DNA of 19,036 nucleotides from JBOGFC01 sp050742155. Lineage in GTDB: Bacteria; Actinomycetota; Acidimicrobiia; Spongiisociales; JALYHC01. The notes beneath the pieces were generated by a model that saw only the letters and a program-made list of their open reading frames with translations, was not told the origin of the DNA and made no database searches. Positions 6,501 to 12,983 of the stretch are shown here, in pieces. The stretch lies in NCBI GenBank assembly GCA_050742155.1, contig JBOGFC010000084.1:1-19036 (forward strand), written 5' to 3'. Numbering within the stretch: position 1 is the stretch's first letter; every line of letters begins with the position of its first letter. Made by a program: the position numbers and the translations under genes.

Positions 6501-6530
6501 TTGACACCGAACGTATGTTCGACGTAGCCT
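6501..6530 (+). promoter_or_regulatory. Promoter of the exonuclease/GIY-YIG gene, leaderless
   Basis: A perfect -35 TTGACA (6501-6506), an 18-base spacer, and -10 TAGCCT (6525-6530) end seven bases before the GTG at 6538. Transcription would therefore begin at or next to the start codon, a leaderless mRNA as is common in actinobacteria; no Shine-Dalgarno is present. The LexA box fills the spacer. Confidence 0.72.
6508..6521. promoter_or_regulatory. LexA (SOS) operator
   Basis: CGAAC-GTAT-GTTCG, with perfect five-base arms, matches the Gram-positive/actinobacterial LexA box CGAAC-N4-GTTCG; in the longer mycobacterial form TCGAAC-N4-GTTCGA only the first base differs. It lies between the -35 and -10 of a DNA repair-type gene, where a bound repressor would block polymerase. 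Confidence 0.82.
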
Positions 6531-6537
6531 GCCGGGC

Positions 6538-8155
6538 GTGAGGGCGGCGGCGCAGCGCAGCTTCGACGAGCTCGGCACTCCCCTCTTCGAGGTGCCCTTT
6601 TGCGTGCTGGACCTGGAAACGACCGGTGGCTCACCGGGCGACTCGGCCATCACCGAGCTGGGGGCACTGCGCTTCCAGGGGGGCGAGTGCCTGGGCACCT
6701 TCCACACCCTGGTCAACCCGGGCTGCGCCATCCCGGCCTTCATCACCATCCTCACCGGGATCACCCAGCCGATGGTGCTGGAGGGCTCCCGGCATCGGAG
6801 AGGTGCTTCCCTCCTTCCTGGAGTTTCTGGGCGAGGCGGTGGTGGTGGGCCACAACGTCCGCTTCGACCTCCGCTTCCTCAACGCCGCCGCCCTCGATCT
6901 CGGCTACGGGCGCCTCCCCAACCGCTGGGTGGACACCGCCGGGCTGGCTCGCCGGCTCATTCGGGAGGAGGTCCGCAACCTTCGCTTGGAGACGCTCGCC
7001 GCCCACCTCCGCTCGCCGCACCGTCCCTCCCACCGCGCCTTCGACGATGCTCGGGCCACCGCCTGGGTGTTCCACGCCCTGCTGGAGAGAGCCGGCACCC
7101 TGGGGGTGACCGCCTTGGAGGACCTCCTCGAGCTGCCCACCGCCCGGGGAGCTCCCTACTACTCCAAGATCCGTCTGGCCGACGCCCTCCCCCGGCGCCC
7201 GGGGGTGTATCTCTTCCGGGACCGCGCGGGAGCGGTCTTCTACGTGGGCAAGGCCAAGAACCTGCGCAGCCGGGTGCGCTCCTACTTCTACGGGGACGAG
7301 CGCCGCACGGTGGCCAACATGCTAAGAGAGCTGGCCCGGGTCGACCACCGGGTGTGCGAGACCGAGCTGGAGGCCGAGGTCACCGAGCTGCGTCTCTTGC
7401 ATGCCCACCGTCCCCGCCACAACCGCCGCTCCAAGCCGGCCCGGGCCCCGCATTGGGTGAAGCTGACCGAGGAAGCCTTCCCGCGGCTCTCGTTGGTGCG
7501 GCGCTACCGGGAGGACGGCTGCCTGTACCTGGGGCCCTTTCGAGGGCGGCGAGGGGCCGAAGCAGTGCTGACCGCCCTATGGGACGCCCTCCCCATCCGG
7601 CGATGCGCCTCCCGGAGCGACGGGACGAGCGGACGCTGTGCGTTCGCCCAGCTGGGGGTGGCGCTGTGCCCCTGCGACGGCAGGCTGGGCCCCTCCGAGT
7701 ATGCGGTCGTGGTGGAGCGGCTCCGAGCCGGGATCGAAGATGATCCCTCCTTGCTGCTCGACCCCCTGGCGGAGAAGATGACCGCCCATGCCAGGGCGGA
7801 GCGCTACGAGGAGGCGGCCCGGCTAAGGGATCGCCACCGCGCTCTCAGCCGGGCGCTGGAACACCGGCGGGCCTGGCAGGCCCTTGGTCGGGTCGGGCTG
7901 CTCACCGCCCGGACCGAGCAGGGCGAGGCGGTCCTGGTGGAGCGGGGCCGGCTGGTGGCCGCCTGGAGCCGGGAGGGCCGTACGCCGCTCTTCCCAGCCT
8001 TGCCGCTCCCGGCGAGCCCGGCGCCCCAGGTTCCGCCGGGCATCCAGGAAGCCGAGGAGGCCCACCTCCTCTGGCAGTGGCTGAGCGAGGCGCGCCTGGT
8101 CGACTGCTCGGGCGTTCTCTCCTTGCCCGTCCGTCCGGTGCCGGCCCTACGGTAG
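6538..8155 (+). CDS. DEDDh exonuclease/GIY-YIG (UvrC-like) fusion, frameshifted
   Basis: Read across one frameshift this is about 538 residues. The N-terminal DnaQ-like 3'-5' exonuclease has ExoI LDLETTG (Asp25, Glu27), ExoII HNVRFDLRFL and ExoIII HRAFDDAR. From about residue 215 a GIY-YIG nuclease domain of the UvrC/Cho type follows: RRPGVYLFRDRAGAVFYVGKAKNLRSRVRSYF. The C-terminal UvrC-like part includes YLGPFRG and a Cys-containing segment (RRCASRSDGTSGRCAF, CPCDG). Full-length relatives such as mycobacterial Rv2191-type proteins have this order. At 6783-6785 a GGG should be GG: the first frame carries ExoI and the second carries all the rest. This is either a sequencing error or a recent inactivation. 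The leaderless GTG start lies behind an SOS-type promoter, fitting a DNA repair role. The TAG stop lies in a palindromic element. Confidence 0.85.
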
Positions 8156-8210
8156 GGGCCGCCTGCGGCGGCCCGGGGTTCCTTGCGGGTCGCCTGCCGG
8201 CGACCCCTAC
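8152..8210. terminator. Double-hairpin palindromic element (family B), bidirectional terminator
   Basis: The outer arms GTAGGGGCCGCC (8152-8163) and GGCGACCCCTAC (8199-8210) are complementary with one mismatch. Inside, two perfect eight-base hairpins occur: GGGCCGCC/GGCGGCCC (8156-8174, loop TGC) and GGGTCGCC/GGCGACCC (8187-8206, loop TGCC). It sits between convergent genes, so it could end transcription both ways, though there is no U-tract. The 8153-8155 TAG is the stop of the nuclease gene. Related to 3861-3892. Confidence 0.6.
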
Positions 8211-8216
8211 AACTCC

Positions 8217-9173
8217 CTACCCGCCCTTCGACCTGCCGATCAGCCAGCCCAGCACGAAGGCGACGACCATCGGGATCCTCGCAGGCTCCACCCGCCGTGC
8301 TTCTCCGCCCCGGGCTCCCTCGTTACGGATGGGCATCTCCGCGCGCCGGGCCTGGACCTGGGTGAACTCCGCCCCGAACAAGAAGATCAGCGAGGAGTAG
8401 TAGACCCACAGCAGGATCACCACCAGCGCCCCGGCCACCCCATACGCCGAGCCGGGATCGGTCCTGCCCAGGAAGAGGCCGATCACGCTCTTACCGATCA
8501 CGAACAGCAGTGCCGTGAAGGCCGCCCCCACCCACACCTGCTTCCAGGTTATGCGGGCGTCGGGCAGGTACTTGAGCAGCAGGGCGAAGAGCAGGGTGAT
8601 CACCCCCAGCGACGCCACGAAGTCGATCAGGCCGAGCGCCGGAGCGAGCCGCGGGTAGTAGTCGGCCACCAGCTCCCCGGTGGCCGAGACGGCCGCGCTC
8701 GCCACCAGCGAGACCAGCAGGACGAAGCCGGCCGCCAGGACGGCGGCGAAGGAGATCAGCCGCTTGGCCAGCAGCCCCTTGATACCCCCACCCGGGGCGG
8801 GCTTGACCTCCCAGATGGTGTTGAGGGCGTCTTGCAGCTGACCGAACACTCCCGAGGCGCCCAGTAGCAGAAGGGCGATCCCCACCACGGTGGCCATCGC
8901 TCCGGCGCCCGGCCGGCGGGCACCGGCGATGGCCCGCTCGAGGAGCTGGGCGGCTTCCCTCCCCACCGACCCTTCCAACTCCTCGACGATGTGGCCCTGC
9001 ACGGCCTGCTCTCCGAACACCAGCCCTGCCACCGCCACCACCAGCACCAGCAGGGGAGCCATCGAGAAGACCGTGTAGTAGGAGAGGGCTGCCGCCAGGC
9101 GGGGCGCCTTGTCCTCCCGCCAACCGCGGAAGGTCGCCTTGAACAGCTCGAACACCGCCTGGGGCCTCGGCAT
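8217..9173 (-). CDS. YihY/virulence factor BrkB family membrane protein
   Basis: A 318-residue polytopic inner-membrane protein. The N-terminus WREDKAPRLAAALSYYTVFSMAPLLVLVVAVAG (from about residue 18) is the family hallmark, followed by the periplasmic-type helix VEELEGSVGREAAQLLERAI. Further membrane segments cover GAMATVVGIALLLLGASGVFGQLQDALNTIWEV, LISFAAVLAAGFVLLVSLVASAAV, FVASLGVITLLFALLLKYLPD and VAGALVVILLWVYYSSLIFLFGAEFTQ. The biochemical role of the family is unsettled; the old ribonuclease BN name is not supported. The C-terminus adds a charged stretch and one extra hydrophobic helix (IPMVVAFVLGWLIG). It is divergent from nagA, with only 38 bases between starts. Confidence 0.92.
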   Translation of the reverse strand: MPRPQAVFELFKATFRGWREDKAPRLAAALSYYTVFSMAPLLVLVVAVAGLVFGEQAVQGHIVEELEGSVGREAAQLLERAIAGARRPGAGAMATVVGIALLLLGASGVFGQLQDALNTIWEVKPAPGGGIKGLLAKRLISFAAVLAAGFVLLVSLVASAAVSATGELVADYYPRLAPALGLIDFVASLGVITLLFALLLKYLPDARITWKQVWVGAAFTALLFVIGKSVIGLFLGRTDPGSAYGVAGALVVILLWVYYSSLIFLFGAEFTQVQARRAEMPIRNEGARGGEARRVEPARIPMVVAFVLGWLIGRSKGG

Positions 9174-9182
9174 GATCGGCCC

Positions 9183-9188
9183 AGGGTA
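9183..9188 (-). promoter_or_regulatory. Possible -10 box of the YihY gene
   Basis: TACCCT on the minus strand fits TANNNT and ends nine bases before the ATG at 9173, leaving a leader of at most a few bases. There is no Shine-Dalgarno at a normal distance. Confidence 0.35.
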
Positions 9189-9199
9189 TTCCCCCTTCG

Positions 9200-9205
9200 T
9201 AAGCT
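9200..9205 (+). promoter_or_regulatory. Possible -10 box of nagA, leaderless
   Basis: TAAGCT fits TANNNT and ends six bases before the ATG at 9212, which places the expected transcription start at the start codon. The six bases between lack a Shine-Dalgarno. No clear -35 is present. Confidence 0.45.
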
Positions 9206-9211
9206 TGCTCG

Positions 9212-10354
9212 ATGCTGCACATCCGCGCCCGACGGGCGGTGCTTCTCTCCGGGGTGGTCGAGGAGGCCTCGGTACTGGTAGCCGACGGCCGCATCGTGGC
9301 GGCCGGCCCTTCACCGGAGGTTTCCGTTCCGCAAGGAGCCGAGACGGTCGAGGCACCGGGGCTGCTCGTACCGGGCTTCATCGACCTCCAAGTCAACGGC
9401 GGGGCCGGGGTCGACTTCTCGGACCCGGCCACTCGCGACTGGGGTCCGCTCACGGCCCGCCTGCTCTCCACCGGCACCACCGCCTTCCTCCCCACCTTGG
9501 TCTCGGCACCGGTGGAGCGGATGGGACTCTCGCTGGTCCGCCTCGAAAACGCCAAGATCGATGCCCCGCGGGTGCTGGGAGCGCATCTCGAGGGACCGGT
9601 CCTCTCCGAGCGCTATCCCGGCGGGCACGATCCGGCCGCCGTCGCCGCCGGCCGCCCGGAGGACGTCGTCGAGCTGGTGGGAACGGGCCCGGTGCGCATG
9701 GTGACCCTGGCGCCCGAACGTCCGGGAGGATTGGAGCTCACCGAGCGGCTGGCCGGGCAGGACATCGTCGTCTCGATCGGCCACAGCGACGCCACCTACG
9801 ACCAGGCCACCCAGGCGGTCCGGGCCGGCGCCCGGGCGGTCACCCACCTCTTCAACGCCCAGCGGCCCCTCCACCATCGGGAGCCGGGCGTGGCCGGCGC
9901 CGCCCTGGCGCTGGAGGAGCTTCGGTGCGGGCTGATCCTCGACTTCCAGCACCTCCATCCCGGGCTGGCGGCGGCTGTTCTCCGTCTCTTGGGTGACCGG
10001 GCCTTCCTGGTGACCGACTCGGTCTCGGCCGCCGGCCTGCCCCCGGGCCGTTACCGGCTGGCCGGTCGGGAGATATCGACTGAGGAAGGCCCGCCCCGCA
10101 CCACCGAGGGGGCCCTGGCCGGCAGCACCCTCTCCATGGATCGGGCCTTCGCCAACACCCTCCGGCTGGGCTTTTCCTGGGAGGAAGCGGTTCGCCTCAC
10201 TTCCACGGTCGCCGCCGACCTGCTCGGCAGAAGCGATCTCGGCCGGCTGGCTCCGGGCGCCCTGGCCGATCTGGTCCTGCTGAGTGACGACGGGGCGGTG
10301 GAGGCAGTATGGGTGGGGGGCGCCTTACGTCATCAGACCAGCGGCCAGGGATAG
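9212..10354 (+). CDS. nagA: N-acetylglucosamine-6-phosphate deacetylase
   Basis: A 380-residue amidohydrolase-fold enzyme that removes acetate from GlcNAc-6-phosphate in cell-wall and chitin amino-sugar recycling. Visible motifs are PGFIDLQVNGGAGVDF (the HxH site replaced by Q-x-N, as in the E. coli mononuclear enzyme), GAHLEGPVLS with the metal Glu, VSIGHSDATYDQ and THLFNAQRPLHHREPG with metal His residues, and LVTDSVSAAG with the catalytic Asp. The C-terminus PGALADLVLLSDDGAVEAVWVGG is the usual beta-sandwich return. The length matches the family. The ATG is probably leaderless. No other amino-sugar genes lie nearby. Its 3' end overlaps the convergent SCO1664-type gene by 22 bases. Confidence 0.93.
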   Translation: MLHIRARRAVLLSGVVEEASVLVADGRIVAAGPSPEVSVPQGAETVEAPGLLVPGFIDLQVNGGAGVDFSDPATRDWGPLTARLLSTGTTAFLPTLVSAPVERMGLSLVRLENAKIDAPRVLGAHLEGPVLSERYPGGHDPAAVAAGRPEDVVELVGTGPVRMVTLAPERPGGLELTERLAGQDIVVSIGHSDATYDQATQAVRAGARAVTHLFNAQRPLHHREPGVAGAALALEELRCGLILDFQHLHPGLAAAVLRLLGDRAFLVTDSVSAAGLPPGRYRLAGREISTEEGPPRTTEGALAGSTLSMDRAFANTLRLGFSWEEAVRLTSTVAADLLGRSDLGRLAPGALADLVLLSDDGAVEAVWVGGALRHQTSGQG

Positions 10355-11160
10355 GGGTAGCGGCCCCCGGGAGCCGGCAGCACCCCCGTCAGCCGCAGCA
10401 TCTCCACTCGGCTTCGAAGCGCCTCGAGCTCCCCGCCGGAGAGGAGGCGGGCCAGGCGGCTGCCCAACCTGCCTTCCAGGTCGGCCCCCAGCCGGGCCAG
10501 GTCGGCCGCCAGCTCGCCGTCGAGGGGCCCGCCGGAGAAATCCCAGATCACCGTGCGAAGCTTGGGATCGGCGTGGAAAGTGACCCCGTGGTCCACCCCC
10601 CAGACGTGGCCCTCGGGGTCCTCGAGGCAGTGTCCCGCCTTGCGGTCGGCATTGTTGACCACCGCGTCGAAGGCGGCGAACCGCCGGAATCGCTCCGGAT
10701 GGAGGTCACGCAGCACCAGGTAATGCCGGCCCGGGTCGTGATCGACGAACCGCTGCACCATCCCCTCCCCGAGCGGGCCCTGGCGGAAAGTGGTGGCCGG
10801 CACGATCTCCCAGCCGAGCGACTCCGACACCCGGTAGGCGGCCACCTCGCGCAGGCAGAGGGTCCCGGCCGGGAAGTCCCAGAGCGGCCGCTCCCCCGCC
10901 CGGGGCTTGTAGACGACCGCCAGCTCCCGGCCCTCGGTCCTCACCCTGGCCAGGAAGGTGGCGTTGCTGGCCCAGGTGATCCGGCCCAGCACCTCGAGCT
11001 CTCCCCTCTCCAGGAGCTCGAGGTCCGCACCGTCGCCGGGCCCCGCACCCTCCCCCGGCCCCGCACCCTCCCCCTCCGGGGGAGGGCTGGGGAGGGGGTT
11101 CAGTTCAGCGCCGGACAGAGATGCCCCTCCGGATCCATCGGCAGCCAGCACATCCGGCAC
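10333..11160 (-). CDS. SCO1664-family protein with kinase-like fold
   Basis: A protein of up to 275 residues. The conserved part starts near residue 47 (LELLERGELEVLGRITWASNATFLARV) and shows PI3/PI4-kinase-like elements: AVVYKPRAGERPLWDFPAGTL with the candidate nucleotide-binding Lys, CLREVAAYRVSESLGWEIVPATT, then FDAVVNNADRKAGHCL and WGVDHGVTFH as catalytic and metal loops. As I recall, this family is conserved in actinobacteria next to DUF3090 and an MSMEG_4193-type phosphatase, exactly as here. The pathway is unknown. No start codon exists between the DUF3090 stop and the conserved domain, so translation must begin at GTG 11160 or 11151 inside the DUF3090 gene. The first 45 residues include a Pro/Gly/Glu-rich segment encoded by a family A repeat. 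Confidence 0.82.
   Translation of the reverse strand: MPDVLAADGSGGASLSGAELNPLPSPPPEGEGAGPGEGAGPGDGADLELLERGELEVLGRITWASNATFLARVRTEGRELAVVYKPRAGERPLWDFPAGTLCLREVAAYRVSESLGWEIVPATTFRQGPLGEGMVQRFVDHDPGRHYLVLRDLHPERFRRFAAFDAVVNNADRKAGHCLEDPEGHVWGVDHGVTFHADPKLRTVIWDFSGGPLDGELAADLARLGADLEGRLGSRLARLLSGGELEALRSRVEMLRLTGVLPAPGGRYPYPWPLV
11038..11100. repeat. GC-palindromic element (family A) inside the SCO1664-type gene
   Basis: On the minus strand it begins AACCCCCTCCCCAGCCCTC, passes through a CCCCC-GGAGG-GGGAG palindrome and continues GGGTGCGGGG, with GAGGGTGCGGGGCC repeated twice. The order and spacing match the plus-strand copy at 12930-12975. It spans the DUF3090/SCO1664 junction and is translated as NPLPSPPPEGEGAGPGEGAGPG. 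Confidence 0.75.
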
Positions 11161-11606
11161 ACCGGGCGCCCGGCCGCCACCGCCTCCGCCCCGCGCGTCG
11201 CCATCGCCCGGGCCTGCCCGAGATCCACGAAGAGCCGGGCCATCCAGCCCGTGCCGGGCAGGTCCTCCGACTCCTCCTCCAGGTCCTCGGGAACCTGCTC
11301 GTAGAGCTCCAGTAGCACCAGATCCCGAGCGGCGTCGAATCCCACCCGGAGCATCCGAGCCCGAAACAGCGGGTCCTCGGACTCCTCGAGGCCCACCTCG
11401 ACCCTGGAGGATCCCTCGGGAGCCTCCAGGGCGGTGAGCAGCTGGAGCAGCCGGATCGAGAGGGCGGCCACTTGCTCCTTCTCCAACACCACGGTGAGCA
11501 GCTCGTCGTCCTTGGCGGCCTGGATGACGAAAGTCCTCCGCCCCGGGTCGCCCAGCGCTCCGGCCATGATCCGGTCCACGGGATCGAACTCGATCATCTC
11601 AGTCAC
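11100..11606 (-). CDS. DUF3090 family protein with C-terminal zinc-binding motif
   Basis: A 168-residue protein matching the actinobacterial DUF3090 family: FDPVDRIMAGALGDPGRRTFVIQA near the start, then LTVVLEKEQVAALSIRLLQLL, a central acidic region, and CRMCWLPMDPEGHLCPALN at the end, where three Cys and a His suggest a zinc knuckle. The function is unknown. Its GTG overlaps the phosphatase stop by eight bases (GTGACTGA) with GAGG seven bases upstream; an ATG at 11597 is the alternative. The protein stops right after the CP motif, slightly shorter than I expect for relatives, and the stop lies where a repeat element begins. Probable operon with both neighbours. Confidence 0.87.
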   Translation of the reverse strand: MTEMIEFDPVDRIMAGALGDPGRRTFVIQAAKDDELLTVVLEKEQVAALSIRLLQLLTALEAPEGSSRVEVGLEESEDPLFRARMLRVGFDAARDLVLLELYEQVPEDLEEESEDLPGTGWMARLFVDLGQARAMATRGAEAVAAGRPVCRMCWLPMDPEGHLCPALN

Positions 11607-12246
11607 TGGGTGCCTCTTCGGGCTCGGGTCGCAGCTCCGCCAGCTGGCCGGTGTCGTTGAGCTTGACCAGCACCGGCCCATCCTTGCCAAAGGCCAGCAC
11701 GGTGAGAGAGGCCGGAGAGATGGCCAGCCGCTGGAAGTGGTCCAGGTGCACGCCCAGAAACTGGGCCACCGCCGCCTTGATCACGTCGGCGTGGGAGACC
11801 ACCGCCACGATTTCCCCGGGGTGGCCCTCCACGACCTGCTGCAAGGCGAGGCTGGCTCGCTCCTGCATCTCGGCGATGGCCTCCCCGTTCGGGAACCGGG
11901 CCTGGGAGGGGGCGATCTGCACCTGCCGCCAGAGCTCCGTCCCGGCCAGGTCCTTCAGTGACCGGCCGCTCCAGTCGCCGTAATCGGCCTCCAACACCCC
12001 CTCCAGCACCTGCACCTCGAGGCCATGGGGGCTGGCGATGGCCCGCGCCGTCTGGGCCGCTCGTTCGACCGGGCTGGCGTAGACGGCCCGCAAGGGAAGG
12101 TCGGCCAGCCGCCTGGCCAGGGCGGCGGCCTGGTGGCGGCCTGCCTCCGAGAGCTCGATCGGCCGGCGGCCCGAGAGGACCGGCCCGGTCTCGTCGGTGG
12201 CCGCGTGGCGAACCAGGATGAGCAGGGTTCTGGCCTGGTCTGGCAT
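11599..12246 (-). CDS. Histidine phosphatase, MSMEG_4193-type phosphomutase family
   Basis: A 215-residue protein of the histidine phosphatase (phosphoglycerate mutase-like) superfamily. The catalytic His is in LILVRHAATDETG (about residues 9-21), followed by LSGRRPIELSEAGRHQAAALARRL, the Arg-containing YASPVERAAQTARAI, EADYGDWSGRSLKDL with the acid, and the second His in VAVVSHADVIKAAVAQFLG. It hydrolyses or transfers phosphate through phosphohistidine; the substrate is unknown. As I recall, this subfamily always travels with DUF3090 and SCO1664-type genes in actinobacteria, supporting a shared pathway. The ATG at 12246 has no Shine-Dalgarno but TACCAT lies seven bases upstream, consistent with a leaderless first gene of this three-gene operon. 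Confidence 0.9.
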   Translation of the reverse strand: MPDQARTLLILVRHAATDETGPVLSGRRPIELSEAGRHQAAALARRLADLPLRAVYASPVERAAQTARAIASPHGLEVQVLEGVLEADYGDWSGRSLKDLAGTELWRQVQIAPSQARFPNGEAIAEMQERASLALQQVVEGHPGEIVAVVSHADVIKAAVAQFLGVHLDHFQRLAISPASLTVLAFGKDGPVLVKLNDTGQLAELRPEPEEAPSD

Positions 12247-12253
12247 TGGTTCG

Positions 12254-12259
12254 ATGGTA
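12254..12259 (-). promoter_or_regulatory. -10 box of the phosphatase operon, leaderless
   Basis: TACCAT on the minus strand (TANNNT) ends seven bases before the ATG at 12246, with no ribosome-binding site between. The expected transcription start coincides with the A of the start codon. Confidence 0.55.
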
Positions 12260-12271
12260 CCGGCGGTCCCG

Positions 12272-12277
12272 TACACT
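12272..12277 (+). promoter_or_regulatory. -10 box of the ccm operon, leaderless
   Basis: TACACT (TANNNT) ends seven bases before the GTG at 12285, with only GCGCCCC between and no Shine-Dalgarno. TTCGAT at 12250-12255 is a weak -35 at 16-base spacing. Divergent from the phosphatase promoter within the same 38 bases. Confidence 0.55.
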
Positions 12278-12284
12278 GCGCCCC

Positions 12285-12983
12285 GTGCCGACCGGACCCC
12301 TGGCCGTGTTGAAGGACGTCGCCGTGCGCCTCGGCCCGACCCCGGTCCTCGACGGCATCGAGCTCGAGCTCCACTCCGGTGAGTCACTGGGCCTGGCCGG
12401 TCCCAATGGGTCCGGCAAGACCACCCTGCTCCGGGTGCTGGCCACCTTGGTGTCCCCCAGCCAGGGGGCCGGTTTCGTCCTCGGAGCCGACCTCCGCTCC
12501 GACCAGCGCTGGGCGGTGCGATCTCGCATCGCCCTGCTCGGGCACACTCCGGCCCTCTACCCGGAGCTCACCCTGGCGGAGAACACGGAGCTGGCCGCCC
12601 GGCTGACGGGGCGTCCCACCCAAGGGGTGGCTGAGGTGCTGCGGGTAGTGGGGCTGAGCGCCGCCGCCGACCGGCGGGCCGACCGCTCCTCGTTCGGCAT
12701 GCAGCGCCGCGCCGAGCTCGCGCGCCTCCTCCTCACCGAGCCCGACCTGCTCTTGCTCGACGAGCCCCACGCCGGCCTGGACCGGGCGGCGGCCGGGCTG
12801 GTGGAGGCGCTGGCCGAGGCCACTCGGCGACGGGGCGGGGCGGTGGTGCTGGTCTCCCACGACACCGGCCGACTGGCGCCGCTGGTCGACCGGCTGCTGG
12901 AGCTGGTGGGCGGCAAGCTGGTGGAGGCTACCCCCTCCCCAACCCTCTCCCTGAGCGGGAGGGTGCAAGAGGGGGCACCATGA
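12285..12983 (+). CDS. ccmA: Heme exporter ATP-binding protein CcmA
   Basis: A 232-residue ABC ATPase that with CcmB and CcmC releases heme-loaded CcmE for cytochrome c assembly. Visible are Walker A GPNGSGKTT (residues 39-47), the signature SFGMQRRAELARLLLTEPD, Walker B LLLLDEPHAGLD and the H-loop His in VVLVSHD. Position at the head of ccmB-C-D-E-F confirms the identity over other ABC ATPases. The GTG at 12285 is preferred over an ATG at 12246 because homology starts just after it, TACACT is placed for a leaderless mRNA, and the earlier ATG would overlap the divergent gene. The last 17 or so residues (TPSPTLSLSGRVQEGAP) are encoded by a family A repeat. It overlaps ccmB by ATGA. Confidence 0.93.
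   Translation: MPTGPLAVLKDVAVRLGPTPVLDGIELELHSGESLGLAGPNGSGKTTLLRVLATLVSPSQGAGFVLGADLRSDQRWAVRSRIALLGHTPALYPELTLAENTELAARLTGRPTQGVAEVLRVVGLSAAADRRADRSSFGMQRRAELARLLLTEPDLLLLDEPHAGLDRAAAGLVEALAEATRRRGGAVVLVSHDTGRLAPLVDRLLELVGGKLVEATPSPTLSLSGRVQEGAP
12930..12975. repeat. GC-palindromic element (family A) at the ccmA/ccmB junction
   Basis: Plus-strand ACCCCCTCCCCAACCCTC, then a TCCC/GGGA palindrome, then GGGTGC and a G-run. It aligns over nearly its whole length with the minus strand of 11038-11100. It encodes the end of CcmA and carries AAGAGGGGG (12967-12975), the Shine-Dalgarno of ccmB four bases before its ATG. Confidence 0.75.

Noticed and set aside
6775..6795. Programmed ribosomal frameshifting in the exonuclease gene
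   Set aside because: No slippery heptamer, stop codon or downstream structure typical of programmed shifts was seen; a single extra G in a G run is simpler.
12246..12284. ATG 12246 as the start of CcmA
   Set aside because: It overlaps the divergent phosphatase start and adds non-homologous Arg-rich residues; GTG 12285 has a leaderless-type -10 and fits the domain boundary.
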